Source: Rhodoferax lacus
GTDB taxonomy: Bacteria > Pseudomonadota > Gammaproteobacteria > Burkholderiales > Burkholderiaceae_C
DNA length: 64,000 nt
NCBI RefSeq assembly: GCF_003415675.1
Contig: NZ_QFZK01000010.1
Span: 62,001 to 126,000 of the forward strand
Reading direction: 5' to 3'
Under the pieces are notes generated by a model. The model was not told where the DNA came from and did no database searches. It saw only the letters and a program-made list of their open reading frames with translations. The position numbers and the translations under genes were made by a program. This document shows positions 48,062 to 57,858 of this stretch, piece by piece (position 1 is the stretch's first letter; every line of letters starts with the position of its first letter).

Positions 48062-48415
48062 TTACTTGTTGCTCAGGCATTCCTTCATGAAGGCCTTGCG
48101 CTCGGCGCCCTTGAGGGCCTTGGTCTTGGCATCGGCGTTGCAGGTCTTCATCTTGTTTTGCTGGGTGGTGCCAGTCGCGGCTGCAGCGGGCTCGGCTCCG
48201 GCGGGCTTGGCGCTCAGGCACTCTTTCATGAAGGCCTTGCGCTCGTCGCCCTTTTTGTCCTTTGCCTCCATGTTGCAGGTCTTCATCTTGCTTTGCTGGG
48301 CCATGGGTGCGGCGGCGGGTGCTGGTGCCGCAGCGTCGGCCGCGTGAGCGGCACCCAAAGACAGGGACAGGCCCAAGGTTGTTACGGTGGCCAGGGTTTT
48401 CAAAAGCTTTTGCAT
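48062..48415 (-). CDS. psiF: PsiF-repeat protein
   Basis: 117 residues with a signal peptide (cleaved after GAAHA) and two PsiF repeats: KMKTCNMEAKDKKGDERKAFMKECLS and a second KMKTCNADAKTKALKGAERKAFMKECLS; only cores KMKTCN and RKAFMKECLS need be noted. Each repeat has two cysteines. E. coli psiF is phosphate-starvation-inducible, function unknown. Here it lies beside phoD in the same direction, supporting a phosphate connection. Confidence 0.88.
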   Translation of the reverse strand: MQKLLKTLATVTTLGLSLSLGAAHAADAAAPAPAAAPMAQQSKMKTCNMEAKDKKGDERKAFMKECLSAKPAGAEPAAAATGTTQQNKMKTCNADAKTKALKGAERKAFMKECLSNK

Positions 48416-48543
48416 CTTTGTTCCTCAGTTGAATGGGGCAGAAGGCCTGCCTGTGCGCGTAAATCCGGTGCGGATTCCAGCACATAACGAGGGCTTGGGC
48501 AAACCCGTTGACGGCACACGCCTGGCCAGGCTGGGCTGCCGCT

Positions 48544-48549
48544 TAAAAT
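48544..48549 (+). promoter_or_regulatory. -10 hexamer, probable leaderless start of argS
   Basis: TAAAAT, then seven bases (CGCCGCC) and the ATG at 48557; almost the same sequence as at tgt. Confidence 0.45.
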
Positions 48550-48556
48550 CGCCGCC

Positions 48557-50242
48557 ATGCTGTCTGTAAAAAACGAACTTCTGCTGGGCTTAGCCGCCTG
48601 TCTTGAAACCCTCTCTGCTGGCTCCGGTGCCAAGGCAGCTTTTGAATCCCCCAAGGTGGCCGCCCATGGCGATTTGGCCACCACCGCGGCCATGCAACTG
48701 GCCAAGCCGCTCAAGCGCAACCCGCGCCAACTGGCCGAAGAACTGTGCGCGGCCTTGCTGGCCCAGCCGGCCTATGTGCGTTGGGTGGACGCGGTCGAGA
48801 TCGCCGGCCCGGGCTTCATCAACATCCGCCTGAAACCCGCAGCCAAGCAGGAAATCGTGCGCGAGGTGCTGGGCCAGGGCCTGCAGTTCGGCAACCAGGC
48901 ATCCAACGGCCAGCGCATGCTGGTGGAGTTTGTATCGGCCAACCCCACCGGCCCGCTGCATGTGGGCCACGGCCGCCAGGCCGCACTGGGCGATGCCATC
49001 TGCAACCTGTTTCAGACCCAGGGCTGGGATGTGTACCGCGAGTTCTATTACAACGACGCCGGCGTGCAAATTGCCACCCTGGCCAGCAGCACGCAGTTGC
49101 GCGCGCGCGGCTTCAAGCCGGGAGACGCCGAATGGCCCACCGGCGAGAACGCCCCGGCCTACAACGGCGACTACATTGCCGACATTGCCGCCGACTTCCT
49201 GGCGGGCAAGACGGTGCAGGCCGATGACCGCAGCTTCACCGGCAGTGGTGACGTGCAAGACCTGGACGGCATGCGCCAGTTCGCCGTGGCCTACCTGCGC
49301 CATGAGCAGGACCTGGACCTGCAGGCCTTTGCCGTGAAGTTTGACAACTATTACCTCGAAAGCAGCCTGTATACCAGCGGCCGCGTAGCCGATGCGGTGC
49401 AGCGCCTGCAGGACGCCGGCAAGACCTACGAGAAGGATGGCGCCCTGTGGCTCCAGTCCACCGACTACGGTGATGACAAGGACCGCGTCATGCGCAAGCA
49501 GGACGGCAGCTTCACCTACTTTGTGCCCGATGTGGCCTACCACATTGCCAAGTGGGAGCGCGGCTTTACCAAGGTGGTCAACATCCAGGGCACCGACCAC
49601 CACGGCACCATAGCCCGGGTGCGCGCCGGCCTGCAGGCCGCAGGCGTGGGCATTCCCCAGGGTTACCCCGACTACGTGCTGCACACCATGGTGCGCGTGG
49701 TCAAGGGCGGCGAGGAGGTCAAGATCTCCAAGCGCGCGGGCAGCTATGTGACGCTGCGCGACCTGATCGAGTGGACCAGCAAGGACGCGGTGCGCTTTTT
49801 CCTGCTCAGCCGCAAGCCCGACACCGAGTACACCTTCGATGTAGACCTGGCCGTGGCCCGCAACAACGACAACCCGGTGTACTACGTGCAGTACGCCCAT
49901 GCCCGCATCTGCTCGGTGCTGGCGGCCTGGGGTGGCGACAAGTCAGCGCTTGCTTCTGTGGACCTGTCGGCGCTGACCAGCCCGCAGGCCCAGGCCTTGA
50001 TGCTGCTGCTGGCCAAGTACCCCGACATGCTCACGGCCGCAGCCAGCGGCTTTGCCCCGCACGACGTCACCTTCTATCTGCGCGAGCTGGCCGCCTGCTA
50101 CCACAGCTACTACGATGCCGAGCGCATTCTGGTGGATGACGAAGCTGTGAAGTGGGCCCGCCTGGCGCTGGTGGCAGCCACCGCGCAGGTGTTGCACAAT
50201 GGCCTGGCAGTGCTGGGCGTGAGTGCCCCGCAAAAGATGTAA
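48557..50242 (+). CDS. argS: Arginyl-tRNA synthetase
   Basis: 561 residues, class I. The HIGH motif appears as [12 protein letters not shown] (about 135-146) after FVSANPT; the KMSK region is [10 protein letters not shown]; the C-terminal anticodon-binding domain includes [16 protein letters not shown]. The N-terminal additional domain (residues 1-110) is typical of ArgS. Essential and intact. Followed by the SPOR-domain gene after 26 bases. Confidence 0.97.
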   Translation: MLSVKNELLLGLAACLETLSAGSGAKAAFESPKVAAHGDLATTAAMQLAKPLKRNPRQLAEELCAALLAQPAYVRWVDAVEIAGPGFINIRLKPAAKQEIVREVLGQGLQFGNQASNGQRMLVEFVSANPTGPLHVGHGRQAALGDAICNLFQTQGWDVYREFYYNDAGVQIATLASSTQLRARGFKPGDAEWPTGENAPAYNGDYIADIAADFLAGKTVQADDRSFTGSGDVQDLDGMRQFAVAYLRHEQDLDLQAFAVKFDNYYLESSLYTSGRVADAVQRLQDAGKTYEKDGALWLQSTDYGDDKDRVMRKQDGSFTYFVPDVAYHIAKWERGFTKVVNIQGTDHHGTIARVRAGLQAAGVGIPQGYPDYVLHTMVRVVKGGEEVKISKRAGSYVTLRDLIEWTSKDAVRFFLLSRKPDTEYTFDVDLAVARNNDNPVYYVQYAHARICSVLAAWGGDKSALASVDLSALTSPQAQALMLLLAKYPDMLTAAASGFAPHDVTFYLRELAACYHSYYDAERILVDDEAVKWARLALVAATAQVLHNGLAVLGVSAPQKM

Positions 50243-50268
50243 TCCTCTCCCCTACCGAGACTCAAGGC

Positions 50269-50934
50269 ATGAAGCAAGCGGGCATGAAGCAACAGCGTGG
50301 CGGAACCTTTCTGGGGTTCATTATTGGTGTGGTGGTTGGCCTGGCCTGTGCGCTGGCAGTGGCGGTCTACGTCACCAAGGTGCCGATGCCCTTCATGAAC
50401 AAGGGCCAGACCCGCAGCGCCGACCAGGACGTGGAGGAAGCCAAAAAGAACAAGGACTGGGACCCCAACGCCCCGCTCTATGGCAAGAACCCGGCCAAGC
50501 CGCCGCAGCCCGCGGCCTCCGCGCCAGTGCCTGTTGCGGCTCCAGCCGCTGCACCCGTGGCAACACCTGCAGCCAAGCCCGACGCCAAGGCAGACAGCAA
50601 AGCGGCCGATACCAAGAAACCCGAAGCCAAGGCAGCGGCTTCTGCAGACCCCATCGGTGATTTGGCCAAGGCCAAGACGGCTGCGGCCGACGCAGAGCCC
50701 TTTGTCTACTGGGTGCAGGTGGGTGCCTACCGCACGGCGGAAGATGCCGAAAGCCAGCGCGCCAAGCTCTCGCTCAGCGGCATTGAAACCAAGATTTCCG
50801 AACGCGAGCAGTCCGGCCGCACGGTGTTCCGTGTGCGCGTGGGCCCCTTTGACAAAAAGGAAGACGGCGAGAAGACCCGGGACAAGCTGGAAAAGTCCGG
50901 GCTGGATACCGCCTTGGTGCGGGTTCAGCGCTAA
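50269..50934 (+). CDS. SPOR-domain cell-division-associated protein (FtsN/DedD-like)
   Basis: 221 residues: short cytoplasmic start, one transmembrane helix (GFIIGVVVGLACALAVAVYV), a Pro/Ala/Lys linker (about 75-135) and a C-terminal SPOR domain (FVYWVQVGAYRTAEDAESQRAKL to LDTALVRVQR). SPOR domains bind denuded peptidoglycan at the division septum. ATG 50269 has AAGG near it; ATG 50284 is possible. Position between argS and dsbA is conserved in related genomes. Confidence 0.88.
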   Translation: MKQAGMKQQRGGTFLGFIIGVVVGLACALAVAVYVTKVPMPFMNKGQTRSADQDVEEAKKNKDWDPNAPLYGKNPAKPPQPAASAPVPVAAPAAAPVATPAAKPDAKADSKAADTKKPEAKAAASADPIGDLAKAKTAAADAEPFVYWVQVGAYRTAEDAESQRAKLSLSGIETKISEREQSGRTVFRVRVGPFDKKEDGEKTRDKLEKSGLDTALVRVQR

Positions 50935-51004
50935 GTATTTGACCCCGGGCTGCGTCAGGCTTTGACTCTGTGTGATCTGATAACCAACCCCCAATTGGAG
51001 TGTT

Positions 51005-51658
51005 ATGAAACGTCGTGAATTTTCCCTGGTGGCTTCTGGTGCAGCCCTGGCTGCCGGCACGGTCTGGACCCCGGCAGCACAGGCGCAGGCCGTCAAGTAC
51101 GAGGCCGGTGAAGACTATGTGGCGCTGGAAACACGCGCACCCGTGGAAGCCCCCGCAGGCAAGATCGAAGTGGTGGAAATGTTCTGGTACAACTGCCCGC
51201 ACTGCAACGCGTTTGAGCCCATGCTGGACGCCTGGGTCAAAAAGCTGCCCAAGGATGTGGCCTTCCGCCGCGCACCGGTGGCCTTCCGCGAAGACTTTGT
51301 GCCGCAGCAGCGCCTCTACTACGCGCTGGACGCCTTGGGCCTGGTGGAAAAACTCCATGCCAAGGTGTTTGCCGCCATCCACGTGGAAAAGCAGGACCTG
51401 TCCAAAGCCCCGGCCATTGTGGAGTGGGTTGCCAAGCAGGGTGTGGACAAGGCCAAGTTCACCGAGCAGTTCAACTCCTTCAGTGTGGCGGGCAAGGCCA
51501 GCAAGGCTGCGCAGCTGCAAAACGCCTACAAAGTCGAAGGCGTGCCAGCCCTGGGCGTGGCCGGCCGTTTCTATGTCGACGGCTCCCTGGCCAAGGGCAT
51601 GGAGCGCGCCCTCAAGGTGGTGGACTCCTTGGTGGCCGTGGCGCGCAGCGGCAAATAA
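51005..51658 (+). CDS. dsbA: Periplasmic thiol:disulfide oxidoreductase DsbA
   Basis: 217 residues with a signal peptide (MKRREFSLVASGAALAAG, cleaved after AAQAQA). Thioredoxin fold with active site CPHC (FWYNCPHCNAF, about 63-66) and the cis-proline in GVPALGV. It introduces disulfides into exported proteins and is re-oxidised by DsbB. GGAG precedes the ATG. The double arginine suggests Tat compatibility, but a Sec route is usual. Confidence 0.94.
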   Translation: MKRREFSLVASGAALAAGTVWTPAAQAQAVKYEAGEDYVALETRAPVEAPAGKIEVVEMFWYNCPHCNAFEPMLDAWVKKLPKDVAFRRAPVAFREDFVPQQRLYYALDALGLVEKLHAKVFAAIHVEKQDLSKAPAIVEWVAKQGVDKAKFTEQFNSFSVAGKASKAAQLQNAYKVEGVPALGVAGRFYVDGSLAKGMERALKVVDSLVAVARSGK

Positions 51659-51751
51659 GCGCCTGCCTGCCGCCGCCGCATGTGGATGCTGGCGGCGGGT
51701 ACAGACTCCCGTCTAGAATGAGCCCAAATTAATCATTCAGCGGAGTGCAGC

Positions 51752-52681
51752 ATGGCGCAAACCCGATTCAGGCTTATTACCCGTAGTGACTTTGACGGCC
51801 TGGTGTGCGCCGTGCTGCTCAAAGACCTGGACTTGATCGACGACATCAAGTTCGTCCACCCCAAGGACATGCAGGACGGCAAGGTAGAGGTGACTGACCG
51901 CGACATCACCACCAACCTGCCCTTTGTGCCAGGGGTGCACCTCTCGTTTGACCACCACGCCTCCGAAGCCCTGCGCAACGCCGTGCAGAGCAACCACATC
52001 ATCCATCCGGACGCGCCTTCGGCAGCCCGCGTGGTGTTCGACCACTATGGTGGCAGCGCGCATTTTGGTGATCGTTTCAACGAAATGATGGAAGCCGTGG
52101 ACAAGGGCGACTCGGCCCAGTTCAGCGAACAGGAAATTCTGGAGCCCACGGGTTGGGTGCTGCTGAACTACCTGATGGATTCGCGCACTGGCCTGGGCCG
52201 CTTCCGGGAATTCCGCGTCAGCAACTACCAGCTGATGATGGACCTGATTGACTACTGCGCCACCCACGGCATTGAAGACATCCTGAAGCTGCCCGACGTC
52301 GTGGAGCGCGTCGAGCTGTACCACGAGCATGCGGCCAAGGCCAAAGCGCAGTTGCAGCTCTGCACCGGGGTGCACCACAACGTGGCCGTGGTGGATTTGC
52401 GCAACGAGGAAACCATTTATGCGGTCAACCGCTTCATGGTCTACGCCCTGTTTCCCAACACCAACATCTCCATCCACGTGATGTGGGGCGTGCAAAAGCA
52501 AAACACCGTGTGCGCCGTGGGCAAGTCCATCACCAACCGTTCGTCGCGCGTCAACATCGGCGCCCTGATGCTGGTCTATGGCGGTGGTGGCCACGAAAAT
52601 GCCGGCACCTGCCAGGTGCCCAATGAGCAGGCCGATAGCGTCTTGAAAGAGCTGGTGGCGCGCATCAACGCGGTGGGCTAA
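51752..52681 (+). CDS. DHH-family phosphoesterase
   Basis: 309 residues. DHH motifs: ITRSDFDGLVCA (I), the DHH itself in LSFDHHAS (III, about 70) and a DHHA1 domain with the glycine-rich GGGGHENAGTCQV. Related enzymes are exopolyphosphatases, oligoribonucleases and cyclic-dinucleotide phosphodiesterases. A TAGAAT -10 (51714-51719) and GGAG before the ATG are present. The substrate cannot be fixed. Confidence 0.85.
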   Translation: MAQTRFRLITRSDFDGLVCAVLLKDLDLIDDIKFVHPKDMQDGKVEVTDRDITTNLPFVPGVHLSFDHHASEALRNAVQSNHIIHPDAPSAARVVFDHYGGSAHFGDRFNEMMEAVDKGDSAQFSEQEILEPTGWVLLNYLMDSRTGLGRFREFRVSNYQLMMDLIDYCATHGIEDILKLPDVVERVELYHEHAAKAKAQLQLCTGVHHNVAVVDLRNEETIYAVNRFMVYALFPNTNISIHVMWGVQKQNTVCAVGKSITNRSSRVNIGALMLVYGGGGHENAGTCQVPNEQADSVLKELVARINAVG

Positions 52682-52698
52682 AGGCCCTGGCGACCTGG

Positions 52699-52731
52699 GT
52701 GCGCCCCAACTTTTAGGCGCACTCATTTTTT
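52699..52731 (+). terminator. Intrinsic terminator after the DHH gene
   Basis: GTGCGCC/GGCGCAC stem (52699-52705, 52716-52722), ten-base loop, followed by CATTTTTTC. Confidence 0.7.
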
Positions 52732-52801
52732 CTTGAGGCATAAAACATGCCATGCGCTGGCTACAATGGCCGTTCGTGCTCCGAGCAAGTTTCGTGCCTC
52801 T

Positions 52802-53428
52802 ATGAAAAACCTATTTTCCTCTTCGTTGGTGATCGCAGCCCTGCTGTGTCTGGCGGGTCCCGTGCAGGCGGAAAAAGCGGACCGCAACAAGCCCATGAAC
52901 ATCGAGGCCGATTCCCTGCGCTATGACGACCTCAAGCAGATCAGTGTGTTCACCGGACGGGTGGTGCTGACCAAGGGCTCGATTCAAATCCGCGGTGACC
53001 GCCTGGAAGTGCGCCAGGACCCGGACGGCTACCAGTTCGGCGTGGCCACCGGCTCAGTCGACAAGCTGGCCTTCTACCGCCAAAAGCGCGAAGCCGTGGA
53101 CGAGTTCATCGAAGGCGAGGGCGAAACGATTACCTATGACGGACGCGCCGACACCGTCACCTTTTCGCGCCGGGCCCAGTTGCGGCGCCTGCGCGGCACC
53201 ACAGTGGCCGATGAAATCACCGGCGGCAACATCGTCTATGAAAACCTGACCGATCTGTTCACTGTGGATGGCGTGGCCAAGAATGCGCCTGCCGGTACCC
53301 TGGGCAGCGGCCGGGTGCGCGTCATGCTTACACCCAAGCCGGAAACCCCTGCCGGTGCGCCTGCAGCGCCCGCAGCAGACCCAGCCAAGCTCAAACCGTC
53401 ATCCACGCTGGGGGCACCCGCCAAGTGA
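52802..53428 (+). CDS. lptA: LPS transport periplasmic protein LptA
   Basis: 208 residues from ATG 52802: signal peptide ([15 protein letters not shown]) and an OstA domain ([26 protein letters not shown] is given here by its core [11 protein letters not shown]; also [17 protein letters not shown] and [15 protein letters not shown]). It forms the beta-jellyroll bridge carrying lipopolysaccharide across the periplasm. A Pro/Ala tail of about 30 residues ends the protein. TACAAT at 52762 is a likely -10. The last codon overlaps lptB. Confidence 0.93.
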   Translation: MKNLFSSSLVIAALLCLAGPVQAEKADRNKPMNIEADSLRYDDLKQISVFTGRVVLTKGSIQIRGDRLEVRQDPDGYQFGVATGSVDKLAFYRQKREAVDEFIEGEGETITYDGRADTVTFSRRAQLRRLRGTTVADEITGGNIVYENLTDLFTVDGVAKNAPAGTLGSGRVRVMLTPKPETPAGAPAAPAADPAKLKPSSTLGAPAK

Positions 53429-54198
53429 GCGCCCCTGTGACCGTGGCCGAATACGCAGCCGGCAGTCTCTCAGCCACGCACCTGCAAAAGTCCTACGGCA
53501 AGCGCCAGGTGGTCAAGGACGTGTCGCTCACCGTGCGCACCGGCGAGGTGGTGGGCCTGCTGGGGCCCAACGGCGCGGGCAAGACCACGTCGTTCTACAT
53601 CATCGTGGGTCTCTTGCGCGCCAGCGGTGGCGACATTGCCATTGACGGCGAATCCATAGAGCACATGCCCATCCACCGGCGCGCGCGCCTGGGGTTGGGT
53701 TACCTGCCGCAAGAGGCCTCCATTTTCCGCAAGCTCAATGTGGAAGACAACGTGCGCGCCGTGCTGGAGTTGCAGCGCGATGAGGCGGGCGAACCCCTGA
53801 AGTCTGCCGAGATCGAGCGGCGCCTGACCGATTTGCTGCAGGAGCTGCGCGTGGAGCATCTGCGCGAGTCACCGGCCCTGGCCCTCTCGGGTGGCGAGCG
53901 CCGTCGGGTAGAAATTGCGCGGGCGCTGGCCACTCGCCCGCGCTTCATCCTGCTGGACGAGCCCTTTGCCGGGATTGACCCGATTGCGGTGATCGAGATC
54001 CAGCGCATCATCAATTTTCTCAAGGCGCGCGGTATTGGTGTGCTCATCACCGACCACAATGTGCGCGAGACCCTGGGCATTTGCGACCACGCCTACATCA
54101 TCAGTGATGGCCGCGTGCTGGCCGAAGGCACGCCCTCCGAGATCGTCAACAACGCCGAGGTGCGACGCGTGTATCTCGGCGAACACTTCAAGATGTAG
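53425..54198 (+). CDS. lptB: LPS export ABC ATPase LptB
   Basis: 257 residues. GTG start at 53425 overlapping the lptA stop (GTGA). Walker [10 protein letters not shown] (about 48-56), Q-loop [12 protein letters not shown], signature [15 protein letters not shown], Walker [15 protein letters not shown]-loop ITDHNV. It powers LPS extraction with LptFG. Followed directly by the three-unit repeat and rpoN. Confidence 0.96.
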   Translation: MSAPVTVAEYAAGSLSATHLQKSYGKRQVVKDVSLTVRTGEVVGLLGPNGAGKTTSFYIIVGLLRASGGDIAIDGESIEHMPIHRRARLGLGYLPQEASIFRKLNVEDNVRAVLELQRDEAGEPLKSAEIERRLTDLLQELRVEHLRESPALALSGGERRRVEIARALATRPRFILLDEPFAGIDPIAVIEIQRIINFLKARGIGVLITDHNVRETLGICDHAYIISDGRVLAEGTPSEIVNNAEVRRVYLGEHFKM

Positions 54199-54210
54199 AT
54201 GTTGATGTCG

Positions 54211-54470
54211 CTCCCCACGCTCATCACTCCGTGTATTTCGCTGCCCCTCCAAGAGGGGCTGCAGCGCCTTCGGGCGGCCGGGCGGCGCTGGAGTATGTTG
54301 CTCCCCACGCTCGTCACTTCGTGTACTTCGCTGCCCCTCCGAGAGGGGCTGCAGCGCCTTCGGGCGGCCGGGCGGCGCTGGAGGATGTTGCTCTCCACGC
54401 TCGTCACTTCGTGTACTTCGCTGCCCCTCCAAGAGGGGCCGCAGCGCCTTCGGGCGGCCGGGCGGCGCTG
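54211..54470 (-). repeat. Three tandem 90-bp repeats between lptB and rpoN
   Basis: Units start at 54211, 54301 and 54391, period exactly 90, differing at only a few positions; the third stops at 54470, three bases before the rpoN ATG. Each has a GCCCCTC/GAGGGGC hairpin and a GCGCC..GGCGC pair. The single copy at 21041 is a diverged member in reverse complement. Since 90 is divisible by three, an open frame runs through all units into rpoN. Confidence 0.85.
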
Positions 54471-54473
54471 CGC

Positions 54474-56072
54474 ATGAAACAAGGCCTCTCCCTACGCGTC
54501 TCGCAGCATCTGGCGCTCACGCCCCAGTTGCAGCAGTCCATTCGCTTGCTGCAGCTCTCCACCCTGGAGCTCAGCCAGGAGGTGGACCAGATGCTGGACG
54601 ACAACCCGTTTCTGGAACTCTCGGAAGACCAGGCCGAGCGGGAAGACTTTGGCGTAGCCCAGGCCGATACCCCGGTCAGCGAAGGCGACCGCGATGCCGA
54701 GTTTGCCGCCAGCCCCATGCCCGACATGGGCAGCGCCACGGTTACCAGCACCACCAGCGATGAAGACAACGCCCCCCTGGGTGGCGACGAGGGTATTGAC
54801 TGGGATGGCGATGGCAGCACCGAGATGTCGCCCGATGACGGCGAGTGGGGCGTGGACGCCAAGGCGCGCAGCAACAACCTCAATGGCGACGAAGACAAGG
54901 ACGCCACCGAACTGGCCCGCACCCAGGAGAGCCTGCAGGCCTTTTTGCACCGCCAGGCCCTGGGCCTGCGTCTGGGTGCCGAAGACAGCGCCGCGCTGCG
55001 CTTTCTGATCGAGTCGCTCAACGACGACGGCTATCTGGAAGAGTCTCTCGAAGACCTGGCCCGCACGCTGAACCCGGCCGATGAAGAAGAGCAGGATGAG
55101 CTGGTACACCACTTCTCGGTGGCCCTGGGCCTGCTGCACAGCCTGGAGCCTGTGGGCGTGGGCGCGCGCGGCCTGGCTGAGTGCCTGTGCCTGCAAGTCA
55201 AGGCCTTGCTGCAGGATGTGGAGCTGGACTGGGACGACCGCGAGGTGCTGGATGTGGCCCTTCGCATCTGCCAGCAACCCATGGAGCTGCTGGCGCGGCG
55301 CGACATCAAGCGCCTGGTGCAGCTCGGTGTGGGCAGCGACGCGCTGGTGCGCGAAGCCATTGCGGCCATAGCCCGCCTGGAGCCCAAGCCGGGACGGCGC
55401 TTTGTGGACGTGGAGCGCAACATCGTGGTACCCGACGTGCTGGTGCTGCAGGTGCCCAACACCAACAAGGCTGCGCAGGCCAAGTTCCGCGTCATGCTCA
55501 ACCCCGATGTGATGCCGCGCCTCAAGGTGCATGACATCTACGCCAACGTGCTGCGCAACCACCGCGGCGGCAAAGACAGCGCAAGCCACGCCGCCCTGCA
55601 GCAGCGCCTGCAGGAAGCGCGCTGGTTCATCAAGAACATACAGCAGCGCTTTGACACCATCCTGCGCGTGAGCACCGCCATTGTCGAGCGGCAAAAGAGT
55701 TTCTTCACCCACGGCGAGCTGGCCATGCGCCCGCTGGTGCTGCGCGAGATTGCCGATGAGCTGGGCCTGCACGAGTCCACCATCAGCCGCGTCACCACTG
55801 CCAAGTACATGGCCACGCCCTTTGGCACCTTTGAGCTGAAGTATTTCTTTGGCTCGGGGCTGGGTACCGAATCCGGCGGCAATGCGTCGAGCACTGCGGT
55901 GCGCGCCCTCATCAAGCAATTCATCAGTGCCGAGAGCGCCAAGAAACCGCTCTCAGACAACCAGATTTCCGAGATGCTCAAAGAGCAGGGCATTGAATGC
56001 GCCCGGCGCACCGTGGCCAAATACCGCGAGGGCTTGAAGATCGCCCCCGCTTCCCTACGCAAGGCGCTATGA
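54474..56072 (+). CDS. rpoN: RNA polymerase sigma-54 factor
   Basis: 532 residues. The N-terminal activator-interacting region starts MKQGLSLRVSQHLALTPQLQ, the standard beginning, so ATG 54474 is right. Acidic region II is long (about 50-150). The core-binding and DNA-binding domains follow, with helix-turn-helix LGLHESTISRVTTAKYM and the RpoN box ARRTVAKYREGLKI. It reads -24/-12 promoters of nitrogen, motility and other genes. No Shine-Dalgarno precedes it; repeat sequence runs up to three bases from the ATG. Its stop overlaps the next gene (ATGA). Confidence 0.96.
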   Translation: MKQGLSLRVSQHLALTPQLQQSIRLLQLSTLELSQEVDQMLDDNPFLELSEDQAEREDFGVAQADTPVSEGDRDAEFAASPMPDMGSATVTSTTSDEDNAPLGGDEGIDWDGDGSTEMSPDDGEWGVDAKARSNNLNGDEDKDATELARTQESLQAFLHRQALGLRLGAEDSAALRFLIESLNDDGYLEESLEDLARTLNPADEEEQDELVHHFSVALGLLHSLEPVGVGARGLAECLCLQVKALLQDVELDWDDREVLDVALRICQQPMELLARRDIKRLVQLGVGSDALVREAIAAIARLEPKPGRRFVDVERNIVVPDVLVLQVPNTNKAAQAKFRVMLNPDVMPRLKVHDIYANVLRNHRGGKDSASHAALQQRLQEARWFIKNIQQRFDTILRVSTAIVERQKSFFTHGELAMRPLVLREIADELGLHESTISRVTTAKYMATPFGTFELKYFFGSGLGTESGGNASSTAVRALIKQFISAESAKKPLSDNQISEMLKEQGIECARRTVAKYREGLKIAPASLRKAL

Positions 56073-57352
56073 ACCAACTCCAACTCTTCCTCCCCTGCGC
56101 CGCCGGTGTAGAGGACTACCTGGCCCCCGAGATCCTGCACATCACCGGCCTGCCACCGGGCTGCATCACCAAGCAGCGCGGCGGTGTGGCGGTGCGCACT
56201 TCGCTCAATGATGCGATGCGCCTGAACCTGTACTGCCGCCTGGCGCAGCGCGTGCTGGTGCTGGTGTCCTACACCGAATACCGCAGCGAAAACGATCTGT
56301 ACAAGGCTGCCATGGCGGTGCAGTGGGAGCGCTGGTTCACCCCGCGCGAGACCATCAAGATCGAAGTCACGGCCCAGCACAGCCCGCTGACCAGCCTGAA
56401 CTTTGCCGCGCTCAAAGTGAAGGACGCGGTATGCGACCGCTTCCGCGAAGTCGCCAATGGCGTGCGCCCGGATGTGAACACCCAGTGGCCCGATGTGCGC
56501 ATCTACGCCCACCTGACCACCGACGCCTGCTCGCTCTACATTGACACCTCGGGCGAGCCGCTGTTCAAGCGCGGCTGGCGCGAGGACAAGGGCGATGCGC
56601 CACTCAAAGAGACACTGGCCGCGGCCATGATTGCCGCCAGCGGCTGGGCCGATGGCGATGCAGACTTGATGCCGCTGTACGACCCGTGTTGCGGCAGCGG
56701 CACGATTGCGATTGAAGCCGCGCAGATCGCCTGCAACATTGCCGCCGGATCGCTGCGCCGCTTTGCCTTCGAGAAGTTCGTGCCCTTCAGACACCAGGTC
56801 TGGGCCGACATGAAAAAGGAAGCGGCAGACGCCGTGGTGAAACCCGAGCCCGGCCAACAGGCCCTGATCTACGGCAGCGATGTGTCGCACCGCATGGTGG
56901 ACTTTGCACAGCGCAATGCCGAGCGCGCCGGTGTGGCCGACGTCATTGAGTTCCGCGGTGGCGACGCCCTGCAGCGGATGCCGCCCATTGAGGGTGGTGG
57001 CGTGATGATCCTGAATCCACCCTATGGCGAGCGCATCGGCATTGGCGGTGTGGCCGGCGAGGGCGTACAGGCCCGTTACGGCGCGCGCGAGTTGGCGGAG
57101 ACGCAGGATGGCGGCGAGTTCTTCAGCCAACTGGCCAGCCACTGGAAAAAGAATTTCTCCGGCTGGCAGGCCTGGATGCTCACGCCCGACCTCAAGCTGC
57201 CCGGCAAGATGCGTTTGAAAGAATCGCGCCGCGTGCCCATGTGGAACGGCCCGTTGGAATGCCGCCTGTTCAAGTTCGACATGGTGGCCGGGCGCATGGC
57301 CAAGGGCGCCGCTGATGCGGCGACCGAGAAGCCTGCCAAGCCAGCAGCCTGA
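56069..57352 (+). CDS. THUMP-domain class I RNA methyltransferase
   Basis: 427 residues. N-terminal ferredoxin-like and THUMP parts (residues about 5-160), then a SAM-dependent methyltransferase domain with PLYDPCCGSGTIAIEAAQ (motif I) and the N-methylation motif NPPYGER (IV). It corresponds to the first half of RlmL (23S rRNA m2G2445) and to related stand-alone enzymes. The ATG overlaps the rpoN stop. It shares one base with the following PIN gene. Confidence 0.88.
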   Translation: MNQLQLFLPCAAGVEDYLAPEILHITGLPPGCITKQRGGVAVRTSLNDAMRLNLYCRLAQRVLVLVSYTEYRSENDLYKAAMAVQWERWFTPRETIKIEVTAQHSPLTSLNFAALKVKDAVCDRFREVANGVRPDVNTQWPDVRIYAHLTTDACSLYIDTSGEPLFKRGWREDKGDAPLKETLAAAMIAASGWADGDADLMPLYDPCCGSGTIAIEAAQIACNIAAGSLRRFAFEKFVPFRHQVWADMKKEAADAVVKPEPGQQALIYGSDVSHRMVDFAQRNAERAGVADVIEFRGGDALQRMPPIEGGGVMILNPPYGERIGIGGVAGEGVQARYGARELAETQDGGEFFSQLASHWKKNFSGWQAWMLTPDLKLPGKMRLKESRRVPMWNGPLECRLFKFDMVAGRMAKGAADAATEKPAKPAA

Positions 57353-57837
57353 TGCAGGCGGTTGAGTTGCCAAGCGCAACTTCGGCGCTGCCGGTGCGCG
57401 CCATCCTGCTCGACACCAACATCGTGCTGGACCTGTTTGTCTTTAACGATCCCGCCACACCCGCGCTGCTGCAGGCCCTGCAAGGCGGCAGCCTGCGCTG
57501 GATCGCCAGCCAGCCCATGCGCGATGAACTGGAGCGTGTGCTGGCCTACACCCACATCGTCCCGCGCCTGGCTTTTTACCAACTCAGCGCAGCCGATGTA
57601 CTCCAACGCTTTGATGCCATGGTGCAGATCGTGGACGTGGCACCCAAGGTCCAACTGACCTGCAAAGACCCCGATGACCAAAAATTCATCGACCTGGCCG
57701 TGGCCCACCAGGCCGTGCTGCTCAGCAAGGACCACGCGGTGCTGGCCCTGGCCAAGCGCATGCGGCCTTTTGGTGTGCAGGCCCAGAAAGAGCTTGCATC
57801 TGCAGAAATCAGCCAGGCAAGGCCCAGCCTTCAGTAA
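57352..57837 (+). CDS. PIN-domain protein of the putative toxin family
   Basis: 161 residues with PIN residues in ILLDTNIVLDLFVF, RDELERVL, DPDDQKFIDLAVAHQA and LLSKDHAVL, as in the family annotated as putative toxin-antitoxin PIN proteins. It starts at the stop codon of the methyltransferase gene (TGATG) and has no antitoxin upstream, so an RNA-processing role linked to the methyltransferase is as likely as a toxin role. Confidence 0.82.
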   Translation: MQAVELPSATSALPVRAILLDTNIVLDLFVFNDPATPALLQALQGGSLRWIASQPMRDELERVLAYTHIVPRLAFYQLSAADVLQRFDAMVQIVDVAPKVQLTCKDPDDQKFIDLAVAHQAVLLSKDHAVLALAKRMRPFGVQAQKELASAEISQARPSLQ

Positions 57838-57858
57838 CGCTCAACCAAGTCCAGTAGC

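Noticed and set aside
54231-54473. N-terminal extension of RpoN through the tandem repeats
   Set aside because: RpoN proteins begin at MKQ; the extension encodes only repeat sequence. Kept as an observation under the repeat.
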